This document shows positions 34,843-42,954 of a stretch of 64,000 nt of DNA, piece after piece. The notes under the pieces were generated by a model. That model had not been told where the DNA came from. It worked only from the letters and a program-made list of their open reading frames with translations, and made no database searches. Each line of letters begins with the position of its first letter. Position 1 is the first letter of the stretch. The stretch covers positions 2,292,001-2,356,000 of the forward strand of contig NZ_CP102931.1 of NCBI RefSeq assembly GCF_024734665.1, given 5' to 3'. Position numbers and translations under genes: made by a program. Origin of the DNA: Variovorax paradoxus (lineage in GTDB: Bacteria > Pseudomonadota > Gammaproteobacteria > Burkholderiales > Burkholderiaceae_C).

Positions 34843-34940
34843 GGCAGCCACAGCTTTCGGGAATCGAGGGCTGCAGCATCGTTGCAAGTGGTGACATCTT
34901 CATGAACCGTTTGCCTTACAGGGGCAATCGCGACTGGCCT

Positions 34941-35405
34941 TCAGCCCGCGCTTTCCTTGCGTATGAGCCACTGCTCGCCTACGCGCTGCAGTTCCAGCGT
35001 CTTGCGGCTCTTCTCGCGCAGCTTGTCGGCGCTGTAGGTCTGCTGAAAGCTCGCGCTGGCCGCCTGTCCCTGGACGCTGATGACGAGGCTGTCGATGCTC
35101 ACGCTGATGGCCGCCTTGTCGGTAATGCGCGCGCGGCGGTCCGCCTCCCAGGCCTTGCGGTCCTGGCCGCGGGGCGGCGTGAAATCGGGTGCATAGGCGG
35201 CCAGGTAGCGCGCCACGTCCCGGGCTGACCAGGCTGCAGCCCAGGCGCGCACGGCGGCTTCGACTTCGCGGATGCTGGCGGCTGGATCGGCCGGCGCTGC
35301 TGCCGATACGGGGGCTGGTGCTGCGGCGGGCATTGCGGGCGGGGCGCCGAAGGCAGCCGGAGCCAGCAAGGCACCGCCCAGCAGGCAACTCAGGAATCGA
35401 TTCAT
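34941..35405 (-). CDS. Exported SnoaL/NTF2-like protein (Cds6-type)
   Basis: A 154-residue protein with a signal peptide (MNRFLSCLLGGALLAPAAFG), a Pro/Ala linker and a C-terminal domain of about 110 residues that resembles the SnoaL-like fold attached to Cds6-family L,D-transpeptidases: VRAWAAAWSARDVARYLAAY, then FTPPRGQDRKAWEADRRARI and LELQRVGEQWLIRKE. The catalytic L,D-transpeptidase domain itself is absent. AAGGAGGGG upstream is a strong ribosome site. A periplasmic role is likely, but nothing more specific can be said. Confidence 0.8.
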   Translation of the reverse strand: MNRFLSCLLGGALLAPAAFGAPPAMPAAAPAPVSAAAPADPAASIREVEAAVRAWAAAWSARDVARYLAAYAPDFTPPRGQDRKAWEADRRARITDKAAISVSIDSLVISVQGQAASASFQQTYSADKLREKSRKTLELQRVGEQWLIRKESAG

Positions 35406-35503
35406 GACGCAGTCCCCTCCTTGTCGGTTGTCGGCCCTTGGCCCGTCGCCCGATTCTGGCAGTGAACATTCACCGGGCCGATCAGGCCCCGGAGCCCAGG
35501 CCG

Positions 35504-36796
35504 CTACTTGAACCCGAGCACGTGCGGCAGCCACGTGCTCAGCGCCGGCACGAAGGTCAGGATGACCAGCACAGCCCCGTGCGCCCAAAGGAACGGCACC
35601 AGTTCCTTCACCAGCGCCGACATCGGCACCTTCGACACGTTGCACGTCACGAACAGCAGCCCGCCCACCGGCGGCGTGATCATGCCCAGCGTGAGGTTGA
35701 AGATCACGATCATCGCGAAGTGCACCGGGTCCACGCCCAGCTTGATGGCCACCGGCGCGAGGATCGGCGCCAGCACCATCACGCCCGGCAGCGGCTCGAT
35801 GAAGATGCCGAACAGCAGCAGGAACACGTTGACGATGATCAGGAACATCCACGGCGAGAGGTTCATGCTGATCAGCCATTCGGCCATCTGCTGCGGAATG
35901 CCCTCGATGGTCAGCACCCACGCGAACGAGGCCGACAGCCCGATGATGATCAGCACCGAAGCCGACAGCAGCGCTGAGCGCGAAAGAATGTCCGGCAGCA
36001 TCTTCCACTCGAGCGTGCGGTAGACGAACTTGCCGCACACCAGCGCATAGAACACCGCGACCACCGAGGCCTCGGTCGGCGTGAACCAGCCGGCGCGCAT
36101 GCCGCCCAGGATCACCACCGGCAGCAGGATCGCGGGAATCGCCTTCCAAGTGGTGACAAGGATCTCGCGCAGCGGAGGCGTCTGCCCATCGCCCTTGTAG
36201 TTGCGCTTTTTCGAGACGTAGAAGTTCACGACGCACATCGCCACCGCGATCAGGATGCCCGGCATGATGCCGGCCGCGAACAGCGTGCCGACCGACACGC
36301 TCTCGTCCTGCAGCGCGTAGATGATCATGATGATCGAGGGCGGAATGATCGGCCCCACGATGGCGGTCGAGGCCGTGAGCGCCGCCGCATACGAGCGGTC
36401 GTAGCCGGCCTTGTCCATCATCTTGATGAGCATCGACCCCGGCCCTGCCGCGTCGGCCAGCGCCGAGCCCGAGATGCCGGAGAAGAAGGTCAGCGACACC
36501 ACGTTGGTATAGCCCAGCCCGCCGCGCCGGTGGCCCACGAACTGGCCCGCGAAGCGCAGCAGCACCTCGGTGAGCGAGCCGCCGCTCATGAGCTCGGCCG
36601 CAAGAATGAAGAAGGGCACCGCCATCAGCGGAAAGCTGTCGATGCCGGTGAAGGTTTCCTTCAGCAGCACCATCAGCGGGTAGTTCTCCGCGAGGATGAG
36701 CGTGGTAACGGTGGAAAGGCCCAGCGCAAAGGCCACGGGCACGCCGATGGCCAGGAAAATGCAGGCGGAAACGATCAGAACGATGCTGGCATCCAT
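35504..36796 (-). CDS. TRAP transporter large permease (DctM-like)
   Basis: A 430-residue membrane protein with about twelve hydrophobic segments, the size of the TRAP large subunit. Typical phrases are FFILAAELMSGGSLTEVLLR, SGSALADAAGPGSM, GPIIPPSIIMIIYA and TPPVGGLLFVTCNVS. AAGGAG before ATG 36796 supports the start. With the small permease and the binding protein it forms a sodium-coupled importer, here linked to denD and probably for a four-carbon sugar acid. Confidence 0.95.
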   Translation of the reverse strand: MDASIVLIVSACIFLAIGVPVAFALGLSTVTTLILAENYPLMVLLKETFTGIDSFPLMAVPFFILAAELMSGGSLTEVLLRFAGQFVGHRRGGLGYTNVVSLTFFSGISGSALADAAGPGSMLIKMMDKAGYDRSYAAALTASTAIVGPIIPPSIIMIIYALQDESVSVGTLFAAGIMPGILIAVAMCVVNFYVSKKRNYKGDGQTPPLREILVTTWKAIPAILLPVVILGGMRAGWFTPTEASVVAVFYALVCGKFVYRTLEWKMLPDILSRSALLSASVLIIIGLSASFAWVLTIEGIPQQMAEWLISMNLSPWMFLIIVNVFLLLFGIFIEPLPGVMVLAPILAPVAIKLGVDPVHFAMIVIFNLTLGMITPPVGGLLFVTCNVSKVPMSALVKELVPFLWAHGAVLVILTFVPALSTWLPHVLGFK

Positions 36797-36807
36797 GGTC
36801 GTTCTCC

Positions 36808-37320
36808 TTACAGCGACGCCGAGGCGTTGGCGTCGAAGTGCGCGTCGGACGCGAACTCCCTGCGCAGCACGTAGCCGCGCACCACCAGCAGCCAGTGCAC
36901 GATCAGCAGCACGCCGCCGAACAGCATCGCGCTGTAGATGTAGGCGAACGGAATTTGCGTCACGGCAGTGAGCTGGAACATCGTGCGTTCCATGTACAGC
37001 CAGCCGTACCAGACCATGAAGCCGAAGAATGCGAACAGCAGCCCGGCGACGACGATGCGCACCGCGACGGCCGCATTGCGGGGCAATGCGTCTTGCAGGT
37101 TCTCGACCGCGATGTGTCCGCCGTAGCGCAGCACCGGCCCGGCCCCCAGGAAGGTGAGCCAGATCATCATGTGGCGCGACACCTCTTCCGCCCATTCGAG
37201 CGACTGGTTCGTGGTGTAGCGCAGCACGACGTTGGTGAAGATGATGACCGACATGGCGGCCAGCAGAAGAATCAGCGCCCAGCGGTTGGCGGCGAGAAAG
37301 TAGCGCTCGAAGGCTTGCAC
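36808..37320 (-). CDS. TRAP transporter small permease (DctQ-like)
   Basis: A 170-residue membrane protein with four helices and the DctQ phrase FTNVVLRYTTNQSLEWAEEVSR followed by FLGAGPVLRYGGHI. The open frame reaches ATG 37371, but that codon lies inside the strong terminator-like hairpin at 37345-37384, so GTG 37320 is preferred; no good Shine-Dalgarno sequence was seen for either. It lies 11 bases before the large permease gene. Confidence 0.88.
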   Translation of the reverse strand: MQAFERYFLAANRWALILLLAAMSVIIFTNVVLRYTTNQSLEWAEEVSRHMMIWLTFLGAGPVLRYGGHIAVENLQDALPRNAAVAVRIVVAGLLFAFFGFMVWYGWLYMERTMFQLTAVTQIPFAYIYSAMLFGGVLLIVHWLLVVRGYVLRREFASDAHFDANASASL

Positions 37321-37344
37321 TTTGTGTTGTTCTCTGTTCTGTCT

Positions 37345-37384
37345 GAAAAACGAAGCGCCCGGCGCACGCATGCGTGCCGGGCGC
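37345..37384 (-). terminator. Hairpin with T run between TRAP binding-protein and permease genes
   Basis: GCGCCCG and CGGGCGC enclose the perfect palindrome GCACGCATGCGTGC (7 bp, a 2-base bulge, then the inner stem). On the minus strand it is followed by TTCGTTTTTC. It lies about 34 bases after the binding-protein stop codon and should stop part of the transcription before the permease genes, giving more binding protein than permease. Confidence 0.75.
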
Positions 37385-37417
37385 GTTGCCGGAAAGCCGG
37401 CCGTGGCGGCTCAGGGC

Positions 37418-38392
37418 TTACTTGACGTCCGTGATCTTCTTGATGTTGTCGGCGCCGAATTCCTTGGCGTAGCTCACGTAGGCGGGCTTCAGCGCCTCGC
37501 GGAAGGCGGCGCCGTCGACGGTGCGCGTGACCTTCATGCCGTCTTTCTCGAGCTGGGCGATGCCGTTGTTCTCGTCGTCGTTGACCTTCTTGCGCTGGGC
37601 GATGGAGGCCTTCTTCGCGGCTTCGGTGAACACCTTCTTGTCGGCGTCAGAGAGCTTGTTCCACACCTTCGGCGACAGCAGCAGCAGCGCCGGCGAGTAC
37701 ACGTGGCCCGTGAGCGAGAGGTGCTTTTGCACCTGCGAGAACTTCGACGACAGGATCACCGGAATCGGATTCTCCTGCCCGTCGACCGTGCCTTGCTGCA
37801 GCGCGCCGAACAGTTCGGGGAAAGCCATGGGCGTGGGCAGGATGCCGAAGGTGCGGTAGCCGTCCATGTGCACCTTGTTTTCCATGGTGCGCATCTTCAG
37901 GCCGGCCGCATCGCTGGGCTTGACGATGTCGCGCTTGCTGTTCGTCATGTGGCGGAAGCCGTTCTCCGTCCAGGCGAGCGCGATGATGCCCTTGCTCGGG
38001 AACTTGGTCAGGATGTCCTGGCCGATGGGGCCGTCCATGACCTTGCGCGCATGGTCGTAGTCGCGGAACAGGAACGGGATGTCGACGATCTTGACCTCGG
38101 GCACGAAGTTGCCCACCGGGCCCGTCGAGGTGTTGACCAGGTCCTGCGTGCCGAGCTGGATGGCCTCGATCTGCTCGCGCTCGCCGCCGAGCGCCGAGTT
38201 GGCGAAGTGCTGGCACTTGTAGCGGCCTTGCGTGCCCTTCTCGATTTCTTCGCAGAACACCGTGGAGCCCACGCCGTAGTGCGACTCCTTGGAGGTCGCG
38301 TAGCCGATCTTCAGAACGGTCGGTTGCTGGGCGAAGGCGGAAGTGCCCAGGGCGAGCGAAAGGCAGGCGGCGGCGATGTGGCCGAGTTTCAT
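37418..38392 (-). CDS. TRAP transporter substrate-binding protein (DctP-like)
   Basis: A 324-residue periplasmic protein of the DctP family with a signal peptide cleaved near AFA-QQ. The ligand-carboxylate Arg region is seen at MRTMENKVHMDGYRTFG (around residue 175), with PTPMAFPELFGALQQGTVDGQ after it. Clusters of this type (denD with TRAP genes) import D-erythronate or L-threonate-like acids; substrate specificity here is inferred from denD. It follows denD by 44 bases. Confidence 0.95.
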   Translation of the reverse strand: MKLGHIAAACLSLALGTSAFAQQPTVLKIGYATSKESHYGVGSTVFCEEIEKGTQGRYKCQHFANSALGGEREQIEAIQLGTQDLVNTSTGPVGNFVPEVKIVDIPFLFRDYDHARKVMDGPIGQDILTKFPSKGIIALAWTENGFRHMTNSKRDIVKPSDAAGLKMRTMENKVHMDGYRTFGILPTPMAFPELFGALQQGTVDGQENPIPVILSSKFSQVQKHLSLTGHVYSPALLLLSPKVWNKLSDADKKVFTEAAKKASIAQRKKVNDDENNGIAQLEKDGMKVTRTVDGAAFREALKPAYVSYAKEFGADNIKKITDVK

Positions 38393-38436
38393 GATGTCTC
38401 CGGGGTTGGGGTCAGGTGCGCGTCAGGCGCAACGGA

Positions 38437-39456
38437 CTATGCAACACCGGGAAGCTTTACCGCGTCGGGATTTTCACGGACGTACTCGCGAATGACGGCC
38501 TCGAAGCTTTCGTCAGGCATGAGCCCCAGCGCCCTCGCGCGCACGGTCTCGATGTGGCCCGGCCAGGTTTTCACGATGCGCTGGATCGTCGGGTCGGGCG
38601 TGCGGTCAAGCAGGGCGGTGGCGGCCTTGCCGGCCACGTGCTCCAGCGCCGCGGCCATCTCGCCGACCGTGGTGGCGAGCGAGGGCAGGTTGAGCGCGGT
38701 GCGCGGGCCCCATTGCGCATCGCTGGCCTCGGCGGCGCGGATGATGCCTTCGATGGTGCGCGCCGGTGACGCAATGGCGACAGGCGTTGCGTCGGGCACG
38801 GGGCAGGCGGCGGGCAACCCGGCCAGCGGCTCGCGGATCATGCCGCTGAAGAAGCCCGAGGCCGCGCCGTTGGGCTTGCCCGGGCGCACGCTTACCGTCA
38901 TGAGCCGCACGCTGCGCCCGCGCACGAAACCCTTGCGCGTGAAATCGGCCATCAGCTGTTCACCAATGAATTTCTGGATGCCGTAGCTGGTCTGCGGAGT
39001 GGGCAGCGTGTGGTCTTCGATGACCTTCGGCAGCGGTTGCTCGGGAGAATCGCCGAACACCGCTAGCGAACTGGCGAACACCAGCACGGGTTTCGTGCCG
39101 AGCGTGCGTACTTTTTCGAGCAGGGCATGCGTGGCTGCGAAATTGCTGCGCATGCCGAGGTCGAAGTCGGCCTCGCATTCGCCGCTCACCGCGGCGGCCA
39201 GGTGGAAGATGGCATCGGCTTCGCGCCAGACGGTGGCGTCCGCCTCGGCGGCGAGCTGTGCGTTCAGGTCGCCGGTCACGGCGGTGATGCGCGCATCGGC
39301 AGCGAGGTCAGCGGGAGCGCCCGCGCGGTCGACCAGCGTGATGCGCTCGATGGGCCGGGCCGGTGCGCCGGCCAGAGAAAGGCTGCCTTGCTTCAACAGC
39401 GTGCGCGCGAGGCGCGCGCCCAGAAAACCGGCGCCGCCGGTGATGACGATCTGCAT
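38437..39456 (-). CDS. denD: D-erythronate dehydrogenase
   Basis: A 339-residue extended short-chain dehydrogenase. The NAD site is VITGGAGFLGARLA at the N-terminus, FASSLAVFG carries the catalytic Ser, and SYGIQKFIGE gives the Tyr-x-x-x-Lys pair. The sequence fits DenD, which oxidises D-erythronate to 2-oxo-tetronate, the first step of four-carbon acid sugar catabolism. The usual partner genes (otnI, otnK/dtnK, otnC/ltnD) are not in the window. Control of the cluster is not visible here. Confidence 0.88.
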   Translation of the reverse strand: MQIVITGGAGFLGARLARTLLKQGSLSLAGAPARPIERITLVDRAGAPADLAADARITAVTGDLNAQLAAEADATVWREADAIFHLAAAVSGECEADFDLGMRSNFAATHALLEKVRTLGTKPVLVFASSLAVFGDSPEQPLPKVIEDHTLPTPQTSYGIQKFIGEQLMADFTRKGFVRGRSVRLMTVSVRPGKPNGAASGFFSGMIREPLAGLPAACPVPDATPVAIASPARTIEGIIRAAEASDAQWGPRTALNLPSLATTVGEMAAALEHVAGKAATALLDRTPDPTIQRIVKTWPGHIETVRARALGLMPDESFEAVIREYVRENPDAVKLPGVA

Positions 39457-39520
39457 GGGTTTTTGTCTCCTGTGAGCCGCAAGAATAAGCGAGGCTCACC
39501 GGATCAGGATCACAGGAAGC

Positions 39521-40273
39521 TCACCAGAGCTTGGCGCAGGCGCCGCTCAACACCACATCGGCACTGGGGGCCGCAGGCGAGGTGCTGCGCTCGCGCGTCA
39601 CGACGAGGCGCGAGACCTTCGACAGCAGCTTCTCGGAGGTGTCGGGCAGCGTGAGGATGCCAGCGCCGCTCGCCGGCACCGTGCCGATGGCGAAGGGCGC
39701 CGCGTCGGCGGGCAAGGCCCACAGCACGAGCCGTTCGCCGCCCGAAACGGGCAGCGCCGTCGCACCCAGCACCTTCAGCGTGACCGTGCGGCCATGTCGC
39801 AGCGAACTGACCAGCAATCGCCCCCGGCCCTCGGTGTCGGAGAGCACACCCACATAGCTTTGCGGCAGCCGCTCGCCCGTACGCATCGCGAGCTGGTCGC
39901 TCGTGATGAAGGCTCCAGGCATTGCAAGGAACAGCGCGCTTGCGGCGATGGCCCCTGCCACGAGCCCGCCGAAGCCGAAGCCCGCGGGCCGCAGCCAGCC
40001 GGTCCAGCGAGAGGCCCGCGCCTGTCGTGCTTGCTGTGCCTGGGTGGGCTGGGTGCGCGCGGCGATCGCGCGCCAGAGATCGGGCGAAGGCTTGCGCTGC
40101 GGCACCGACAGGGCCAACTGCCCGAGCCTCTGCTCCCATTGCGCCACCACGGCGCGCACGTCCGCGCGATCGCGCATCAGCCGCTCGAAGCGCCGCCGCG
40201 CGCCGCCTTCGAGCGTGCCGAGTGCGTAGGCCGATGCCAGTGCATCGAGCAGGCGGGCGTCGGTGTATCTCAT
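39521..40273 (-). CDS. Anti-sigma factor, RskA-like
   Basis: A 250-residue protein with a cytosolic N-terminal zinc-less anti-sigma helix region (about 1-80, LLDALASAYALGTLEGGARR), one membrane helix (about 97-117) and a periplasmic RskA domain (about 120-250). It should hold the sigma factor encoded just upstream at the membrane until a periplasmic signal releases it. The two genes overlap by four bases (ATGA), which fits balanced synthesis. Confidence 0.9.
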   Translation of the reverse strand: MRYTDARLLDALASAYALGTLEGGARRRFERLMRDRADVRAVVAQWEQRLGQLALSVPQRKPSPDLWRAIAARTQPTQAQQARQARASRWTGWLRPAGFGFGGLVAGAIAASALFLAMPGAFITSDQLAMRTGERLPQSYVGVLSDTEGRGRLLVSSLRHGRTVTLKVLGATALPVSGGERLVLWALPADAAPFAIGTVPASGAGILTLPDTSEKLLSKVSRLVVTRERSTSPAAPSADVVLSGACAKLW

Positions 40274-40881
40274 GACGCCACCCCTTGCGCGCTCAGGCAG
40301 GCGCGCAGCTTGTCGAGCCCGCGTCGTATCCAGGCCTTGACCGTGCCGAGCGGCGCATTCATCTGCGCCGCCACCTCGGTGTGCGACAGGCCCTGGTAGT
40401 AGGCAAGCGCCAGGCTCTGGCGGAAGCTGCCGTCGAGCACAGACATGCAGCCCTCGATGCGAAGCGCATGCATGGCCTGGTCGAACAGCTGCGCTGCGCC
40501 GGGGGCCGGGTCGGCTGCCGTGTCGGCCTCGGTTTCTGCCTCGCCGTCCGGGCCGGTGGCCAGCGGTTGTTCGTGGGCATTGCGTCGCTTGCGCGCGCGC
40601 AGCGAGTCCAGCGCCTTGTTGCGCACGATCGCGATCAGCCAGGTGATGGGCTGGATCTCTTGCCCGTCGACGCTGGAGCGATAGCCGCTCGCGTTTTTCC
40701 AGATGCTCACATAGGCCTCTTGCAGCACGTCTTCGGCTGCCTGTTCATTGCCCAACATACGAGCCGCGACGCCGAACAGATGCAGGTGCGTGCGTTCGTA
40801 GATCTGGGCAAAGCACGCGTGGTCGCCGCGCGCCGCGCCAGCGATCAGGTCTTGCAGGCTCATCAGAATATTTCTATTCAT
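40270..40881 (-). CDS. ECF sigma factor, SigK-like
   Basis: A 203-residue ECF sigma factor. Region 2 runs from about residue 28 to 95 (EQAAEDVLQEAYVSIWKNAS), region 4 from about 145 to 198 (LAYYQGLSHTEVAAQMNAPL, then GTVKAWIRRGLDKLR). A Glu/Asp-rich insert links them. The start is ATG 40881 or ATG 40863; neither has a strong ribosome site. It is cotranscribed with its RskA-type anti-sigma factor and divergent from a DUF3455 gene, a likely regulon member. Confidence 0.93.
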   Translation of the reverse strand: MNRNILMSLQDLIAGAARGDHACFAQIYERTHLHLFGVAARMLGNEQAAEDVLQEAYVSIWKNASGYRSSVDGQEIQPITWLIAIVRNKALDSLRARKRRNAHEQPLATGPDGEAETEADTAADPAPGAAQLFDQAMHALRIEGCMSVLDGSFRQSLALAYYQGLSHTEVAAQMNAPLGTVKAWIRRGLDKLRACLSAQGVAS

Positions 40882-40930
40882 GCGGGCGAGTATTGCATCC
40901 GTTCCTGCGTGCGTGTCGTTTCTGGAGAAG

Positions 40931-40947
40931 GGCCGGATGATCCGGTC
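40931..40947. promoter_or_regulatory. Palindrome in the sigma/DUF3455 intergenic region
   Basis: CCGGAT-G-ATCCGG is a perfect 13-base palindrome at 40933-40945, with weaker outer pairing. It sits in the 110-base gap between the divergent sigma-factor and DUF3455 genes and may be an operator or part of an ECF promoter. No consensus was checked. Confidence 0.35.
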
Positions 40948-40991
40948 CGCACTCGTTCGTTTATCTTTTCTTCTTGAAACCGGGAAATGCC

Positions 40992-41513
40992 ATGACATTG
41001 AAATCGACGCGAATCCTTCCCCTGGGTGCAGCCCTGCTGGGCGTCGCCTTGCTTGCCGCCTGCGCATCGCCAGCCGCCATCAAGGCGCCTGATGGCGAAC
41101 GCACCGCCTTCACCTGGCACGCAGTGGGCGTGCAGATCTACGAATGCAAGGCCGGCGACAAGGGCGCGCTGGCCTGGCAGTTCGTGGCGCCTGAAGCGGA
41201 GCTGTACGGCCCCGGTGGTGCCAAGGTCGGCACGCACGGCGCTGGGCCCAATTGGACCGCGCTGGACGGCAGCAAGACGCTCGGCACCGTGAAGGCTCGT
41301 GCCAACGGCCAGCGCGAGGCCGACATTCCGTGGCTGTTGCTGACCGCCAAGTCGGCGGGCGGCCCCGGAAAACTGGCCGGCGTTACCGGCGTGCAGCGCA
41401 TCAACACCCTCGGCGGCAATGCGCCGGCAAAGGGGTGCGAGGCGCAGGCCGATGCAGGCAAGCGCATCCGGCAGGACTACAGCGCGGACTACGTCTTCCT
41501 GGTTGCCAGGTAG
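40992..41513 (+). CDS. DUF3455 domain lipoprotein
   Basis: A 173-residue protein with a signal peptide ending in lipobox LLAACAS (lipidated Cys near residue 24) and a DUF3455 domain: HAVGVQIYECKAGDKGALAW, FVAPEAELYGPGG and GVQRINTLGGNAPAKGC. Function is unknown; the fold is thought to be beta-rich and exported. It is divergent from the sigK/rskA-like pair, and genes of this family are often found next to such pairs, so it may be under that sigma factor. Confidence 0.88.
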   Translation: MTLKSTRILPLGAALLGVALLAACASPAAIKAPDGERTAFTWHAVGVQIYECKAGDKGALAWQFVAPEAELYGPGGAKVGTHGAGPNWTALDGSKTLGTVKARANGQREADIPWLLLTAKSAGGPGKLAGVTGVQRINTLGGNAPAKGCEAQADAGKRIRQDYSADYVFLVAR

Positions 41514-41524
41514 CCGCCTCATGC

Positions 41525-42010
41525 TCAGCTCTTCTTGGCGCCACCTGCCTTGAAGCTCTCGACGGAAGCCTTCAGGTCCTTGTACTCCGGGCAGGCCATG
41601 TTGCAGGCTTGGCCAAGTGCGGCGAGGCGCTGCTCGGCCTTGGGCAGATCGCCCATCGAGATGTACAGCTCACCCGAATATTCGAGCGCGCCGACGTGCT
41701 TCGGATCGATCTTCAGCGCGGCGTCGTAGTACTTCTCCGAGGCGGTCCACTTGCCGGCGCCGGACTTGCGCAGGGTGTAGCCCATGAGGTTGTTCCAGTC
41801 GGCGTTGCCGGTGTCGTTGACGCGTTCGAGTTCGCTGATGGCCGCGGTCCACTTGCTGTCGGCGATCAGCGCGCGGGCGGCGGACAGCTTGTTGGCAGGC
41901 GTAGCCTTGGCGACCGGTGCGGGGGCAGGTGCCGGGTCTGCGGCGAGCACGTGGCCGGCGGCGAGGGCCAGAGTTGCGGCGATGGCGATGCGGTGGAGCA
42001 GGGTGTTCAT
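41525..42010 (-). CDS. Exported tetratricopeptide-repeat protein
   Basis: A 161-residue protein with a signal peptide (cleavage near VLA-AD), an Ala/Pro linker and about two tetratricopeptide-like helix pairs (GNADWNNLMGYTLRKSGAG and GALEYSGELYISMGDLPKAE). AGAGGA nine bases upstream supports the start. Such small periplasmic TPR proteins are scaffolds for partner binding; none is evident. It converges with the DUF3455 gene, 11 bases apart. Confidence 0.85.
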   Translation of the reverse strand: MNTLLHRIAIAATLALAAGHVLAADPAPAPAPVAKATPANKLSAARALIADSKWTAAISELERVNDTGNADWNNLMGYTLRKSGAGKWTASEKYYDAALKIDPKHVGALEYSGELYISMGDLPKAEQRLAALGQACNMACPEYKDLKASVESFKAGGAKKS

Positions 42011-42201
42011 GGCGAAAGATCCTCTTCGAGAAGTTGAATGGGTTGGCGGGCGGCAACGTGCATCGCCGTCCTGATTCCATTTACGCCACGGGTTTCCGAA
42101 TGGACGCATCGCCGCGGAAAAAACCGGACGATGCTTTCCGCAGTGCTCCTGTCGCGGATGAGTTCACGCTTAAAGTACCTGCTGGAGCGGAGGATCAGTT
42201 C

Positions 42202-42696
42202 ATGGACAGCAGATTTGAAGTGTCGGATGCCGTGCGCAATCTCGACCCGGACCGGATCGATAGCGACCGGTTCAGTTGGCGCGCCGCGTTGCTTGGCGCG
42301 GCGGTTGGTGTCGGCGGACAGACCTATGGCAGTACCCTGCTCGCTAATGTGAGCACCCTGGTCCTGCAGTCGCTGGGCGCCTCTCCCAAGGAGGCCTATG
42401 CGCAGGTCTACGGTTTTGCGTTGACACCCAGCCTCGTCCTGTCGTTTGCGCTCGGGGTGTGTGTCTACCTTGCTTGTGGCTATGTCGCCGCATCGCATGC
42501 GCGCAGCCGGCCTTGTCGGCACGGGCTGGCCGCAGGCCTGATGACGACTTCGTTCTTCGTGCTCATGGTGATAGGGCCCTACGGATTCTCGATACCCGGC
42601 TGGTACGCGTGGCTGGCACTGACACTGCCGGTCGCATGCGGCACGGCCGGGGCGTATCTGTATGCGCGCAAGCGCGGAGGCGGCGTGAAGCCGTAA
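42202..42696 (+). CDS. Hypothetical four-helix membrane protein
   Basis: A 164-residue protein with a polar N-terminus (about 40 residues) and four hydrophobic segments: RAALLGAAVGVGGQTYG region, SLVLSFALGVCVYLACGYVA, GLMTTSFFVLMVIGPYGF and WYAWLALTLPVACGTAGAYL. I do not recognise a family. GGAGGA seven bases before ATG 42202 favours this start; ATG 42100 would add 34 residues without a ribosome site. The segment 42011-42201 upstream is otherwise non-coding. Confidence 0.7.
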   Translation: MDSRFEVSDAVRNLDPDRIDSDRFSWRAALLGAAVGVGGQTYGSTLLANVSTLVLQSLGASPKEAYAQVYGFALTPSLVLSFALGVCVYLACGYVAASHARSRPCRHGLAAGLMTTSFFVLMVIGPYGFSIPGWYAWLALTLPVACGTAGAYLYARKRGGGVKP

Positions 42697-42783
42697 ATAT
42701 TTCCTGGACGCGGGGAGTGCGGACAGACGTTGAAGAGCCGATAGAGCGGCAGTTGATCGGCGAACACAACAGCAGCACTCATT

Positions 42784-42879
42784 GTGCGAAGGGCGCCGGG
42801 TGCTCCCCGCAGCGAAATAAAGGAGGAGGCCGCAGGCCGGGGGACATTCGCGGAGGGGAGCACCCGGCGCCCTTCGCAC
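42784..42879. repeat. Long inverted repeat, REP/MITE-like
   Basis: Two perfect 25-base arms (42784-42808 and 42855-42879) flank a 46-base spacer. The arms are GC-rich and contain GGGTGCTCCCC/GGGGAGCACCC, while the spacer contains a purine-rich AAAGGAGGAGG. It would form a very strong cruciform or RNA hairpin. Elements of this kind recur between genes in Variovorax as far as I recall; copy number cannot be judged from one window. Confidence 0.85.
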
Positions 42880-42911
42880 GCACCCCGAACGCACGCATCA
42901 CCGAAAACGAC

Positions 42912-42934
42912 AAAGCCCTCCGAAGAGGGCTTTT
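42912..42934 (-). terminator. Intrinsic terminator (bidirectional) after the ETF-QO gene
   Basis: AAAGCCCTC and GAGGGCTTT pair around CGAA; on the plus strand four T follow, on the minus strand three. It lies 20 bases beyond the ETF-QO stop codon and faces the plus-strand membrane-protein gene on the other side, so it can serve both. Confidence 0.85.
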
Positions 42935-42954
42935 CCACACAAGCGCAGAGCGCC

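Noticed and set aside
35440..35500. A terminator between the TRAP large permease and the SnoaL-like gene
   Set aside because: The GC-rich inverted repeat CCGGGCC/GGCCCCGG is imperfect and has no T run on the minus strand; support is too weak to list it.
36797..37195. N-terminal extension of the TRAP large permease
   Set aside because: It overlaps the small permease gene in another frame; ATG 36796 has AAGGAG and gives the normal family N-terminus.
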